From Corythucha ciliata (taxonomy: Eukaryota; Arthropoda; Insecta; Hemiptera; Tingidae): a stretch of 64,000 bases of DNA. Positions within the stretch are counted from its first letter, which is position 1. The number at the start of each line of letters is the position of its first letter. Below are positions 1 through 10,308 of the stretch, piece by piece. A program made the translations under genes and the position numbers. The stretch covers positions 2,976,001 to 3,040,000 of the forward strand of contig CM075943.1 of the NCBI GenBank assembly GCA_038030265.1, read 5' to 3'. Below the pieces are notes generated by a model. That model did no database searches. It was not told where the DNA came from and saw only the letters and a program-made list of their open reading frames with translations.

Positions 1-263
1 CGATTTAGCTGCGGGATGACTTAGTGTGGGCTGTGGGAATCATAATCTATTTTTATGGCGTGCGAAGTCCGTTTTTAGTTATTTTCAAAACACGAATCGT
101 CTGTTTTGTGTTTTTGCGAGTTATTACCCGTTGCCGTTATTACAGTGGGAATAGCTAGTTTTAGCTATTTTCAGGCAGTGAAAGGCTGTCAAGTCATTTT
201 TTGTAGACCGAAGCACACAATGTCTCTAGCCCCTCCCTTGAGCAAATCCTGAATCCGCGTCTG
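1..263. other. gene-free stretch with a decayed transposon end
   Basis: No open frame or RNA gene is visible. About 225-263 reads, on the minus strand, as a degenerate CAGACGCGGATTCAGG end followed by a C/G-tract, the same style of terminus seen at 13629, 21907 and 41717. It abuts the Ty3 relic directly, so that relic is probably cut at its 5' side by this fragment. Confidence 0.4.
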
Positions 264-640
264 GACATGATTGTATGGGGTAAAAACAATGGGGAACACG
301 ACGAAGCACTTAATGAAGTTCTACAACGCTTCCAAAACCACAACGTGACACTAAATATCGATAAGTGAGTCTTTTGTGAAAGAGAGGTCTCCTTTTTAGG
401 TCATATAATTAACGAAAAAGGCATGATACCTGATTCCTTATCTCAAACGGAGGTAAATTACTCCCAGATTGAGCATGAGGCATTAGCTGTAAACTATTGT
501 AAGCGACTAAGTCTTTCCCTCATAGGCAGACAGTTTTCGGTGATAACAGATCACAAGCCCCTCGTGTCTACAGAGAGAGGGATAAACACAGCCAAATCAA
601 ATTGCCAAATTGGCCTGCTAAGAACATTGTTTCGACTGAT
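264..640 (+). pseudogene. Ty3/gypsy-type pol relic (RT palm end joined to RNase H)
   Basis: One frame reads through an RT segment and then an RNase H segment. The RT part has DMIVWGKN followed by an EHDEAL..VLQRF..H.VTLN block and then FLGHIINEKGMIPD, the classical region after the YxDD box of Ty3-like reverse transcriptases. The connection domain is missing: the frame jumps to LSQTEVNYSQIEHEALAV and then FSVITDHKPL, the start of the RNase H domain. A TGA at 366-368 replaces the cysteine expected after the LN(I/P)xK motif. The YxDD box itself, protease and integrase are absent. This is a dead, internally deleted fragment. Confidence 0.85.
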
Positions 641-992
641 GTCCGGACTGCGAATGAGTTATATGTAGACTGTCCACTTAGGAATGGACTCTCGCCCGCC
701 CTTGAATTTAATGGAATGAGCTTCCGCTTTGCCCCTTCTCCTAAAATAACACACCGGGAATAATTTTGAAACAAATGATCACTGTGTAGCGTCTATAATA
801 CGTAACCATAGTGCACGTAGTAAAAGTCTTTTTGATGAGTTCTTGAAGTATTTTTGGAGGGAGTGAACAAATCGAACTATCAAAATGAAGCAACACGTTC
901 AAGAGTCCATCATGGACAGATTTTTAGCTTTTTAGTTATCAAAGAGCCGTGAATGCCATGCCCGGTTTGGGGCGAAATGTCGGCGCACAATA
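641..992. other. no gene seen
   Basis: AT-rich sequence after the RNase H relic and before the inverted-repeat unit. I find no coding block, tandem repeat or recognisable transposon end. Confidence 0.5.
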
Positions 993-1159
993 AATGAGGA
1001 ACTTGCACTGGTCGGAATTTTTGTCGAAAGTGTTTTTTACAACATGATTAATGCTCACAAATGACTACTGAGACTAAAATATTAGTGATAAATTTTCTCA
1101 ATTATTAATAAATAATTAATGATAATAGTTAATTTTATAAGGCCTCCAAAACGCCTTGT

Positions 1160-1184
1160 GATTGGCTGTTCTCGTGTGACGTCA
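1160..1184 (+). promoter_or_regulatory. CCAAT box plus CRE-like palindrome upstream of the THAP relic
   Basis: GATTGGC at 1160-1166 is an inverted CCAAT box. TGACGTCA at 1177-1184 is a perfect CREB/ATF-type palindrome. Both sit about 300 bp 5' of the THAP frame. The inverted counterpart at 4793-4800 has the same spacing to the element end, so these were probably promoter parts of the transposon genes. Confidence 0.45.
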
Positions 1185-1479
1185 CTTGCTGAGTCTTTCT
1201 TCGCGGTTAGTTCATCTTTCACTGTAATGGGGTGTAATACCGCTTTGTTATTTTATTATTATTTTATTAAAAGATAATTAAAATACCAGCTAATTGTCTG
1301 CGATTGTCCGGAAAACCCCGGTATCGATTACAAAAAAAATTAAATTTTTGTACCTACATATGTGTGGATTGGTGTGGAATACTTCTTATCTCTTGCCGCA
1401 TATCACATGAGTTTATTTTCTACCGCTTTCCTTCCGTTGTACTGTTGACGTTGGGACTGGAAGAAATGGATAAAATTTC

Positions 1480-1644
1480 GTGCCCCAGTGTAAAAGCACA
1501 ACTGTTAAAAATCCTGGGAAATTGTTCATTTCTGTACCTAGAAACGCGACGGACAGGGCAAAATGGTTTAAAGTGTGACGTCGTGATTATGGTCCCGATC
1601 TACCGACCTTCGCGTTGTATTGTTGTGAAGACCACCATCAATAA
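1480..1644 (+). pseudogene. THAP-type zinc finger relic
   Basis: The frame starting at 1480 gives VPQCKSTT.., then KLFISVPRN, RAKWFKV, and ends YCCEDHHQ. This matches the THAP pattern C-x-C ... P ... W ... C-x2-H found in P-element-type and other transposases and in host DNA-binding proteins. An in-frame TGA at 1576-1578 sits in the middle where sequence should continue, and a TAA lies a few codons upstream of the first cysteine, so the domain is broken. The rest of the transposase that should follow is missing or displaced by the inserts from 1700 on. Confidence 0.7.
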
Positions 1645-1699
1645 TTGATTGTTTTGAGATACAAATAGAAAAACCAAGCGCCTAATGCGCCTATAAACA

Positions 1700-1862
1700 G
1701 TCTCTGACATGGTCCGAATATTACGGGTGCAACACCTTCAAATATCTTATTTCGTGTACACCTAATGGATTTATCAATTTTGTATCCTTGGGTTTCGGTG
1801 GAAGGATATCCGACAACAATATATTGTTGGAGAGTGGATTCCTTAGTAATATTACTCCCCAC
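1700..1862 (-). pseudogene. Ty1/copia-like integrase-tail fragment
   Basis: On the minus strand a short frame reads QQYIVVGYPSTETQGYKI, then a CTRNKIFE block. This resembles the (F/V)VGY....KGYR(I/L) ... SRDVIF(D/E)E motif just downstream of the copia integrase core. Only about 50 codons are recognisable and nothing else of the pol gene lies next to it. The region 1880-2260 that follows has two AATAAA-like signals and could be remnant LTR, but I cannot delimit one. Confidence 0.4.
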
Positions 1863-2346
1863 GACCAGGTAATGGCGGACCCCCGTTCAAGCAAATAAGT
1901 CCTCATCTCGAAAAAATAAATGCTGCTCTCGTTCGACCGCCGAGTGTCCCAGCTGGAACGAAGCTGTCGAAGAGCGAGGTGACTGAGTCTCGCAAAATAG
2001 CGAGTCTGAGGGTTCATGTTGAGAGGGTAATCCGGTCGAGTCAGAGAGTTTAAAATTGTTACACCTCACTCCACCCTGGACAATAAACTTTCGGGTTACT
2101 TGGATTTAATTGTAGTAATTGTGTGCGGCCTAATAAATCTACAGGCGATCAACTGAACTGTATTTCGAGTTAATAAACTGAGTGACCGTGTACGTGTATT
2201 TGATTATTTATTTCTATTAATCCCTAAGCCTGACTAAAACAAACCACCCCCTGAAGCTCGTCAGCGTCCGACTCGTGCAGTAAAAACACATAAAACTCTA
2301 TGGAACCTTTCACATTGGACGCGTACGCGGGAGTCGTCTCTTCCCC

Positions 2347-2388
2347 GAGAAAAAAGACGCCTACTCGTGCGTCGGCGTCTTTTTTCTC
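2347..2388. repeat. perfect 15-bp hairpin
   Basis: GAGAAAAAAGACGCC at 2347-2361 is exactly repeated in reverse complement at 2374-2388, with a 12-nt spacer. On + it ends in a T-run. Bases 2389-2700 beyond it hold only a short unrecognised frame on - (2361-2582). Confidence 0.6.
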
Positions 2389-2795
2389 CTCGTGTGCGCC
2401 GGGCTGATGGGACCTGGACCGAGTGGCTCTTGTAGCCGAGGCTCTGGGGTCGAAGCGGAGACTAGACCACGCCCTCGGTGCAATTTTTCACGATTGTTTG
2501 GAGGATCTGGCCCCCAACCAACATCTTTATCCTTCACTATTGCTCTAGGAATACGTTCAGAGTGGAGAGGAGAGCAAATCATGTTACCAAGCCACTCAAT
2601 AGAAAATGTGGTCTTTCCACTTTGCTTGCAGCACCTCCACTATGAACAGGAAGAAAAATATTACTGAACATAGAGATAACAACAGAATTTTTGTTGATAC
2701 GAACAACAATAGGGGTATTCATTAAAAATTTACATGATTAAGAAATGAGGAAAAATGAAATTACACCAAAATTGTGTGCTATCCTCCAAAATTTT

Positions 2796-4476
2796 TTAAA
2801 CAAATTCATTGTCCTTATTTACCCACTTCAGTGTAACAACCTGATTTTTTTCGAAATCTGGGTCTGCGACCGCGAAAAGTACCAAAGATTCATCGCAAAA
2901 AAACATTTGAAGTTGTATTTGGGAATAATACTTAACATTAACTTCACCATTTTTACTAATATAGGCCTCCGTAGCCTTTCGGGTCGCTGGGCACTTGATC
3001 TCGATCACGAAATCGTCGGCTATTTCGTCAGGCGATGCTCCGAAAAACGGATAATCCTTTTTAAGGAAAATCCCGCATTTAATAATATATATTTTTCTTT
3101 TAATCATTTTGGCCACTGTTTGTCGGACGTCGGCTTCAATTTTTTCCCCTCTCGACAACTCGAGAGATTCAAACTTTGTAGAAGCTCCTGAAAACGAGAA
3201 AAATTCGTTTATTAATTTCAAAGGAACCATAAAATATAGTCAAACTGGCGACTCACCAAATATTTTATTCACGAGGGAGCCATCCTCCGTCCGGCAGCGT
3301 GATGCCTCGTGCACAGTCGACGCTGTAATTCGCCCATATCTGAGTTCATGCCAAAACGGAGCATCGCTTTGAGCCCTGGTTTCTTTTTCGCCACTATGTC
3401 TTCATAGGTCATTTCATTTTTGCAAAATTCGACGAAATGATGTGCCGTAGCATTGATCTGTGTGCTTCTGAAGCGAGCCCATAACGCGTGGAGACAGCAA
3501 GTCGATGAAGAACTGTCGTCATTACACATCGACAAGAGCGATGCACTTTTAACACCTCCCTGTAGACATTCCCCTACGACTTTTTCAAGCATAGGGAACT
3601 CGTTCGGTTGGGGCAAGCGCTTATAATGCTGCTGGACAAATTCGTTCAATGTAATGAACTTGTTTTGAACGGCGGAGGAGAGACGGCTTTTTTTCCAGTA
3701 TGGAACCACGGACGTAGGGGAGGGCTCTTCACTACGTCTGTGGATCCAAAAAATGTGTATTGGGAAACGATACAAAAGGACCCCAAGAGTAACCCATAAG
3801 GCAATACTTTTAATATTTTTTCCCTCAAACGTAGTTAAAGGAAGTGAATGCCTACCAGATGAAGCCACACAGTCAAGGCATTCGCCCTTGATAATCTCCT
3901 CATTTTCTTCGTCGATCGCGACAAAAAACTGCGTAAGGCTTGGTCCTTATTTTATGTTCCGGTGTGATGCGACCGTAAATTTCAACGACATTTTTTTGGC
4001 GACGAAGCTCGACGAACCCCACACACTCATCACTGTACTGTTTACGGCCTGACCTGTGAGTAGGTAAATTCATATGGTTTTTATAGAGCTTTTTGATAAT
4101 GACAAAGACTCGTTTTCATCCAAGCTCTTCAAGTTCAATCAACAACTAATCATGATTACAACGTGAACTATTTTACCAGAAATCGTGCACTAATGCCAAC
4201 TAAACGACCAATTATACACATTTTACATACACGCCAAACTAACGGCCGGCTAAAGTGCAGGGGTCCTTATTCACATGCTTTGTGGAAAAATTATCTATCT
4301 TCAGTGCCATGATTTGTTGTTGAAAGGTATTTAATAAATTGGCGAAAACGGGCTTAAAAGTAAACCATTCTTAGATGTACTCACTTCTCAAGTTTCACTC
4401 CTCGTGATTCCACACCACAGTCGACCTTACCCCTTATGAAAGAAAAAACAGCAAATGCCGACAACCTCGGCATGTT
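2796..4476 (-). pseudogene. three-exon SWIM/YqaJ-nuclease family gene, probably decayed
   Basis: Three exons fit by phase. Exon 1 is 4385-4476 (acceptor TCTTCCCAG before it, ATG at 4473, donor GTGAGT). Exon 2 is 3257-4053. Exon 3 runs from 3187 to the stop at 2796. Introns are 331 and 69 bp, both GT-AG. Exon 2 starts with a SWIM-like region (ECLDC) and RRSEEPSPT..YWKK. It then has RITAS.VHEAS, and exon 3 continues with FFGASPDEI and VIEIKCP, the D...ExK catalytic pattern of YqaJ/lambda-exonuclease nucleases. Proteins of this layout are multi-copy and transposon-linked in invertebrates. Two opposite 1-nt frameshifts break exon 2, one near 3923-3928 in an A6 run and one near 3320. The second half of the SWIM motif (CxH) is disrupted. 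Either assembly errors or decay could explain this; I favour decay. Confidence 0.7.
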
Positions 4477-4792
4477 CTGGGAAGATGCTTTTTCAAATCC
4501 AGCCCGAAGCATTTTAGGGAAATTTATTATTTTACTGGTCAACTGTAAGACACTTTCTTCCAGGGTACAGAGAACCAACTGCGAGACATTCAAGATAAGT
4601 AGATAACCAGCATGAAGGTATTGCCGTAACCTATCAACCAGTCTAGATTAAAACTGAATTAACCAGAATTTTTTTTTAAAGTGATTGCCAACTAGAAAAA
4701 TTAAAATTTTGAGCAATACTTCGATGCCTAATAAGCGTGAAACTGCGTATTAACTTACATACTAAAAAATGGTTCTTCAAGAACTCAGTATC

Positions 4793-4829
4793 TGACGTCA
4801 CACACCTCAGCTCGTAAAACAAGATGGCG
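4793..4829 (-). promoter_or_regulatory. CRE palindrome and YY1-like site upstream of the YqaJ gene
   Basis: TGACGTCA at 4793-4800 and AAGATGGCG at 4821-4829 (CGCCATCTT on the coding strand) lie 320-350 bp upstream of the first ATG. They mirror the promoter-like elements at the opposite end of the unit. Confidence 0.4.
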
Positions 4830-5389
4830 CCGAGCGTTTTAGCCGACCGTAAAAATCCCAATTTTAGAAAAATTGACTAAAATTCATATCACGTTTATTC
4901 ATAAAAAAATATAGACGAGTCGATTTGTAATTTTTTGCTCTTTTTTTAACACAAATAAATTGAAAAATGTGCAAGTTCCTCATTGAATTTAACCGACGCG
5001 TATTGGACCATTTTCATCAAACAAGTCGTGGGCGTTGTCCTCCTCTTGACTCGAAAGTGGAACAGCTGCCCCACCCCTAGATACCATCGGAATGTACAAA
5101 TCTTTCAGAGCCACCAAACTTTATTACGTTGACACTGAAGGAAAAAAAATCCTTTCTCAATTTTAGCTCACTTAAAAACCAATTTTTATGATTTTTGCGC
5201 CCTAAAAATACATTTTTACAGATACTATGCGTCTGTGGATCATATTCGTAGTCTATTAAAATGCTTAATTTTTCGAGGGAATTAATTTGTTTGGCTGCAC
5301 ACACTCCATAGGGGCATAACTGATGTGTTAACTTTTCATTTTTGGAGTAAATTACCCAGTAATCACATTGTAGGGGTGAAATAACCACT

Positions 5390-6330
5390 AATTATAGGGT
5401 AAAAACGTCAGTTTAGGTACGCAACGTGATTTTTTGGGATAAAATCGTAAGTTTTGAGGTTAAAACAGTCATTTTTCGGATAATATTGTCAGTTTTTGTT
5501 GTAAAATATTCGGAACTTCAGCATGGCAGCAAAGTCATTTATAAAATAAAATCTTCTTTTTTTTGGTTGAATGGTAAAATAAACATTTTCGGAGAGAAAT
5601 ATTCAAGTTTGTGGTGAAAACCGTGAAAGTTATGGGGCAAAATTGCCAGTTTTGTAGTGACATCTTTTTTGGGGGTAACACGTCAGCTTTTGGCTTGGAA
5701 TCGTCCGTTTTGCTTGTAAAACCGTCTCATTTGGAAACAAATATCGTCGGTATTGTGGTGAAATCGTCAAGACAGATGAGATTTTTCAAGTTTCGGCGTA
5801 AAATCATTTGTTTTGGGGGAAAATCGCCGTTTGTGGTGTGAAATCTTCAGTTTTAGAGTAAAATCTCCTATTTTCTGGTTGAAAATAGTCAGTTTTGTTT
5901 TTAAATAAACGGTTTCGGAGTAAAACAATAATTTTTGTGGTAAACACGCCAACTGTTTTGGGGTAAAATTGTTAGTTTTGAAGTGACATCTCTAGTTTTG
6001 AAGTAACACGTTATACCTTCGGCGTGAAATTGTCTGTTTCGGTGTAATAACGTCTTATATGTGAACAAATCGTTAGAATTGTGGTTAAAGTCGTTAGTAT
6101 TGTGATAAAATCGTCAAGTTTTGTGTTAAAATCTTCAGAGTTTTTCAATACAGAGTCCTCAGTTTTGGAGTAAAATCATCCGTTTCCAGTTCTAGGGGTA
6201 AAATCGCCAGTTGTGTTGTAAAAACTTAAGTTTTAGGGTAACACTTCGGTTTTTACGTGAAAGTATTTGTCTGTTTCGGAATAAAATCTTCAGTTTTGCG
6301 TTAAAAAGTGTCAGTTTTTAACGTTTCTCA
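5390..6330. repeat. type 2 minisatellite array
   Basis: Roughly thirty diverged copies of a unit close to 30 bp with core AAATCGTCAGTTTTGGG, usually preceded by GGTGT or GGGGT. Copies differ at many positions and in length. A second stretch of the same type lies at 27210-27590. Short open frames here follow the repeat and are not genes. Traces continue to about 6500. Confidence 0.8.
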
Positions 6331-8120
6331 GGTAAGACGTTGAAAATTCGGACCCCTTGTATTAGAGGCCTAAGCTCTTCCTACAAGTAGGCAATATTTC
6401 TGGGAAAAAATATTGTCAGTTTTTCGATAGAAAAGTTTGAATTTTGATAAATTCTGACCCTTCTTGTAAAAATTCAGTTTCTGGGGAACAATTTGACGAT
6501 TTAAAGCGCCTATATCTGACAATGAGTAGACGAACTACCTTAGAAGCTGGTCCGACATCTTCTGCACCCTTGCTGACTACGCCCCTGAAACAGTCGTAAA
6601 TTTTTCTCTGAAATACGCGACCTGGGATGTATAACGGGGCTCTCCCCCTCCGCCTCATCACTGTTTGGCCGTCGAAGAGAAACTGAGCGTTTGGTTACTT
6701 CGCGGAGGCGGTAGCTTTTCGAGAGCTTCTGGTGGTTGTTGCCCCTAAAAGTTAGTTTGTTCAAGACGCCAGAAATAGTCTGCTGCAAACTGAGGAGCCT
6801 GAGTTCTAACATTGAAGCATTGAACATACAAATAGGAAAATTTGACGGCATGCGTTTCCACAACGACAACTTTCTCGTGTTATTTTGATAGCAAAGAATT
6901 AAGAAACGCCTTTTCTTAGGAAGAAGAAGAAAAAAAAAGTTTCAAGTTTTTGAATGATGCGATGAATGAAGGTTGAGTGTGAATGGTCTCGAGAGAAGGC
7001 TTGTCCTTCACGCCGGGATTCGGGACGCTCACTTCTCACGAAAAACCTATTCAATATCAAGGAAAATCCCTCGAAGTCACACACACAATGCACCACTTTA
7101 CATGCCTTCTCCGTCACACTTTAACGCACCTTATTATTAAAGCGAGCTGCGCGGTCTCTGGTAGACAAAAATCTCTTTCATAAAATTGTCTATAAATATC
7201 TATAGAAAGAATGATCTACCTGAAAGAAAGGTTGGATGGCATGGCGGGGTGCAGGGGAGGTTTTTCGTGAAGTTTGTTAACTCCTCAGTTACGGTGTTTC
7301 AAGTTAAACTCTGGCTATATACTCAAAATGGAAACAAGAGGCAATTTTCTGGTGTTAAAACCCCCCCAATGATTCATATTGTCGAGAACTAAAACGAATC
7401 GAAAGGTCAACACGGTTTCGGACTACGGCCTGCACTGATTTCCTTCTGGCGCGCTTGGAGGTGTTATTATCCTCATTTTCCTTAATTTCCAGCATCAGGC
7501 CCGAACCGAAACTAAACTCCCTGGACTGTCCATGTTTTTTTTTTCTCTCTCTCTCCACCCGAATTTCTGGTCTTACATCTCGCGACAAGTTAATGACTTT
7601 CAACCCCTAGGAACTCTTCTCGAACACCCCCCCGCATCGCGTTTGTCTTATTAAATCACCCAGTTGTTTGAGAGGGTACAAAAAAAAAAAAAAAAAAAAT
7701 GTTTCTGGGTGGATAATAGTTCGTAATGTCATTACGAGCCAGGTCTAGAAGCTCTACGTATTCGGACAAGAGAGAGATAAAAAAAAGAAGACGTTGTTGG
7801 GAAATGGTCGAACGCAGAGGAATCTTGGAAGTGAATCAACCGGTCGACATTTTCAATTCGATACGCTTTGTTCTTTTTTATCACGCTCACATTACTGTTA
7901 TCATTCTCTCGAGCAGGTCGCGAGAAAATTAATAAAAAAAAATGAATTTAAAAAAACAAAAACAGAGCTCCGTAGTCAATGAACTTGTTCTAGTTTGTAG
8001 TCGGTAATGGTCGTTTTACCATTTTACTAGGTTTTAAAGGTTTCCAAAGGAAGAAAGAAAGACTCTGAATGCCACCAATAATCTTCTCTTCCGGAGTTTT
8101 CATTCTTACATTTTAATCTC
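6331..8120. other. gene-free stretch
   Basis: No domain-like frame found on either strand. It contains a C/T-rich segment near 7540-7560 and a poly(A) run at about 7681-7699, which could be the tail of an unrecognised retroposed sequence ending there. Confidence 0.45.
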
Positions 8121-8127
8121 GTTTCAG

Positions 8128-8166
8128 GTGAGTGCTGAATGCCCCATGATGATCTGCGCTAGAAAC
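8128..8166 (+). other. candidate 39-nt microexon
   Basis: A pyrimidine-rich tract ending GTTTCAG precedes 8128, and GTAAGTA follows at 8167. The 39 nt between are 13 sense codons with no stop. However CAG|GTGAGT at the start is itself a perfect donor, so this may be two alternative 5' splice sites of an exon that I cannot otherwise find. No homology is recognised. Confidence 0.25.
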
Positions 8167-8256
8167 GTAAGTACTTTTTCTCGTCTCAATAATAGTCAAG
8201 TCTTCGGACAGTTTGCAAAGACCTAAAACATAAATTTCTAGGCATAATTCTTTATT

Positions 8257-8880
8257 TTAGTGTGCAATTTCTATAAAGTATAAAGGAAGATTCCCCCGAG
8301 AGTCTTGTACTGGGGCTTTCTTAGTTGGCGACTTTGTAATTGCGTTATTGACCTCCCTTGGGGTGAACAGATTAGGGAGTGGTAAGAGTTGGAGCGGCTC
8401 CTCGATGTTTTTGATAACTTCCAAATGAAAGCAATCCTGCTGATATTGTGCTGGGATCGGCATGAACTGGGTTTGAAGGTGGATTGCAAACGTATCTGCT
8501 TTGGATGGGCAGATGGTTTGCCATCTGCCATTTGCAAAGAGCGGGGGGGGGGACGGGCTCCAGTGAATTCTTTGGTCAGTGATCGTGTTTTTTTGCATAG
8601 TGAGCCATTGAAAAGGATCGATTTGCAGGATTTTCGCTTGCACTATGTGGTGCTTTTTAAGCGCGATTTTAAGTTCCTCCGACGCCTTGTTGAACGCCGT
8701 TTTGTGCGGAGGGTAACGATACTTCTTTCCCATTGTCGTTTGCAGTGTCTCTTAGTGAGGATAAGTTGTTGAATGTGGAGAGAAAGAGTTTCTCGGTGTG
8801 CGCGTGGATGTCTGTTTGTTGAGGAGTTCGACGCTTGAGACGCTGCCCCATAAACACACTTCCATCGAATCGACATCGAA
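8257..8880 (-). pseudogene. Jockey-type LINE, linker between endonuclease and RT
   Basis: The minus-strand frame has YRYPPHKTAFNKASEELKIA, then EEPLQLLPLPNLFTP and AITKSPTKKAP. These match, motif for motif, the ORF2 linker of the Jockey copy at 44941-45600 (YQPHKTAYNRATEDLKKAL, NEPLQLSPLPPLF, ISRSPTKKAP). The frame stops at the beginning of the RT fingers. Upstream on the minus strand, 2.1 kb away, is an endonuclease piece (11030-11552), consistent with a single element interrupted by an insertion at about 8890-11030. Confidence 0.75.
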
Positions 8881-9065
8881 TCAACGTCATTCATCGAGTC
8901 GATGATAGATCAAAAATCGAGTCGACATCGAGTCAAAAAAACGTCCCGCGATTCTCAGTCGAATCTATGTCGATGGGTCAACGTTAAACCGTCGAGCAAC
9001 CATCGTCATCGAAAAGACGTTGACTCATCGACAAGACCTAGACTCATCGACATCGGAATCACGGT
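8865..9065. repeat. degenerate ATCGAGTCGAC-type short tandem repeat
   Basis: Twelve-base-scale repetition of ATCGA(G/A)TCGAC and its reverse complement, for example CATCGAATCGAC, ATCGAGTCGATG and GACTCATCGACA. It sits exactly between the Jockey linker relic and the DUF4806 transposon and may belong to the end of that transposon. The bases 9066-9349 after it are AT-rich with no gene. Confidence 0.5.
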
Positions 9066-9349
9066 TGGTTTTTATTGAATGCTAGTGGGTTGGCTAAATC
9101 TAGATCGGTCGATGAGCTCTTTTTCATTAATAAATTATTAAATAAATAAATGGAAAACAAGGAAATCTTACTATACTTATTAAAGCGTGTATGTATATTA
9201 ATATTCAAAGTTGAAATGTTAAAATAGAAGCAATCACTTTGGTGGGTTAACCGTCATGTCTATGTTACGTAGGACACTCTGCAAGCAAGAATTTATGAAT
9301 TAATTAACGCCCCTGAGCATGGAGGAACTGCGATTAACTTATGTTTACC

Positions 9350-10308
9350 TCAATCTGACTCGTCCACTTGGTTTGCTAGCATTCTCATTTCATTTTCCTC
9401 TTTCTTCTTTTTATTATTTAGGCGGGTTCTACTATCTTTCAGCCAATTCGATACAGCAATTTTGACACCTTCGTTGATGGATACAGGAAAGAACTTTTTC
9501 TGGGGCAAGTCGTCCAGGTATTTTTTGACGGCAACTGGAAGAAATGTAGTACCATAGTTACATTTTAATCGATTAAACGTGCCAAGAGAGTAGAATTTGA
9601 AATTATTTGCATTAAAGTCACGTGGCTAGCATTTCAACAAAATATATAGTTACCTCTTATAAGCTTGTAAGTCAGCGTCTGCGTAAAAGCCGATTTTTGC
9701 TCAGAGACTCCTTCCTGACGCGTACCTTTCATGTTGAATATTACGGCTAGTTCATCAGTCAAAAGCATACGCAACATGGCATAAACAGACTCTTTGCATC
9801 CGGCGACGCCGTGCGTTGCTACCAAGTTCACCTAAAAGCGTCTTCTACGTATAGAAAACACGATACATTGAAATGAGTTACCAATAGAGAAACTTACAGC
9901 AATGTAGAAGTTATCGTCCGTTTTGATGTAGTTTTCCCACATTTGTAACTCTGATGCTGTTTTCAACGGTAAAGTGGGAAAGTCATCTGATGGAGGCCTC
10001 AGAATAGGAGGTGCCACAACAGTCCATATTTTGTTGACGACGTCCGTTAAATTATTAAGACTGCCTCTTATACCAACCACCTCTCTGGACAAGGCTGTCA
10101 GCTTTGTAGAGGCACCCCTTTGAGGACTGGGACTTTCGAGGATGTGACAATCGACGTTTTTATAGATTTCACCATACAAAAGTGTCAGAGAATCTCTATG
10201 GCCTAAAGTAGGTTGTTTTGCTGATTCAAAAACCCCATTCATTATAGCTCTGTGGTGTGGAACTTCAGAAGAGCTCAGTGACGTACACGAATTTTTAAAA
10301 CAATTCAT
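9350..10308 (-). CDS. DUF4806-containing transposon protein, three exons
   Basis: Exon A runs from about 10308 to 9898, exon B is 9654-9831 and exon C is about 9534 to a TGA near 9350. Introns are 66 and about 120 bp with GT-AG ends, and the phases fit (0, then 1). Exon A carries DDFPTLPLKTASELQMWENY. Exon B carries the core LRMLLTDELAVIFNMKGT. Exon C carries YLDDLPQKKFF and SNWLKDS followed by a lysine-rich tail. This is the DUF4806 pattern, a domain of unknown function common in arthropod multi-copy, transposon-linked genes. The conserved domain itself has no stop or frameshift. The 5' end is uncertain because its first codons overlap a transposase frame on the other strand. The protein's role is unknown. 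Confidence 0.65.

Larger units (their letters stand above)
993..4984. mobile_element. ~4.0-kb unit with matching inverted ends, THAP relic and YqaJ gene
   Basis: The 16-mer AATGAGGAACTTGCAC at 993-1008 recurs exactly as its reverse complement at 4969-4984. Inside each end, 184 bp from it on both sides, lies a palindromic TGACGTCA box (1177-1184 and 4793-4800), each flanked by a similar CTGAGT stretch. Between them are a THAP-type zinc-finger relic on + (1480-1644) and a SWIM/YqaJ gene on - (2796-4476), converging. This looks like one DNA transposon with short terminal inverted repeats and conserved promoter-like subterminal regions. No clean target-site duplication is visible next to the 16-mers. 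A copia-like fragment and other inserts occupy 1700-2700. Assignment to a superfamily is open. Confidence 0.55.

Noticed and set aside
1846..2260. A complete LTR with primer-binding site (TGGCGGACC near 1873)
   Set aside because: AATAAA-like signals and a TGGCGG string are present but no matching second LTR or clear TG...CA borders were found.
5390..6330. CRISPR-like regular repeats
   Set aside because: Units are contiguous, strongly diverged and have no constant repeat with unique spacers; the genome is eukaryotic.
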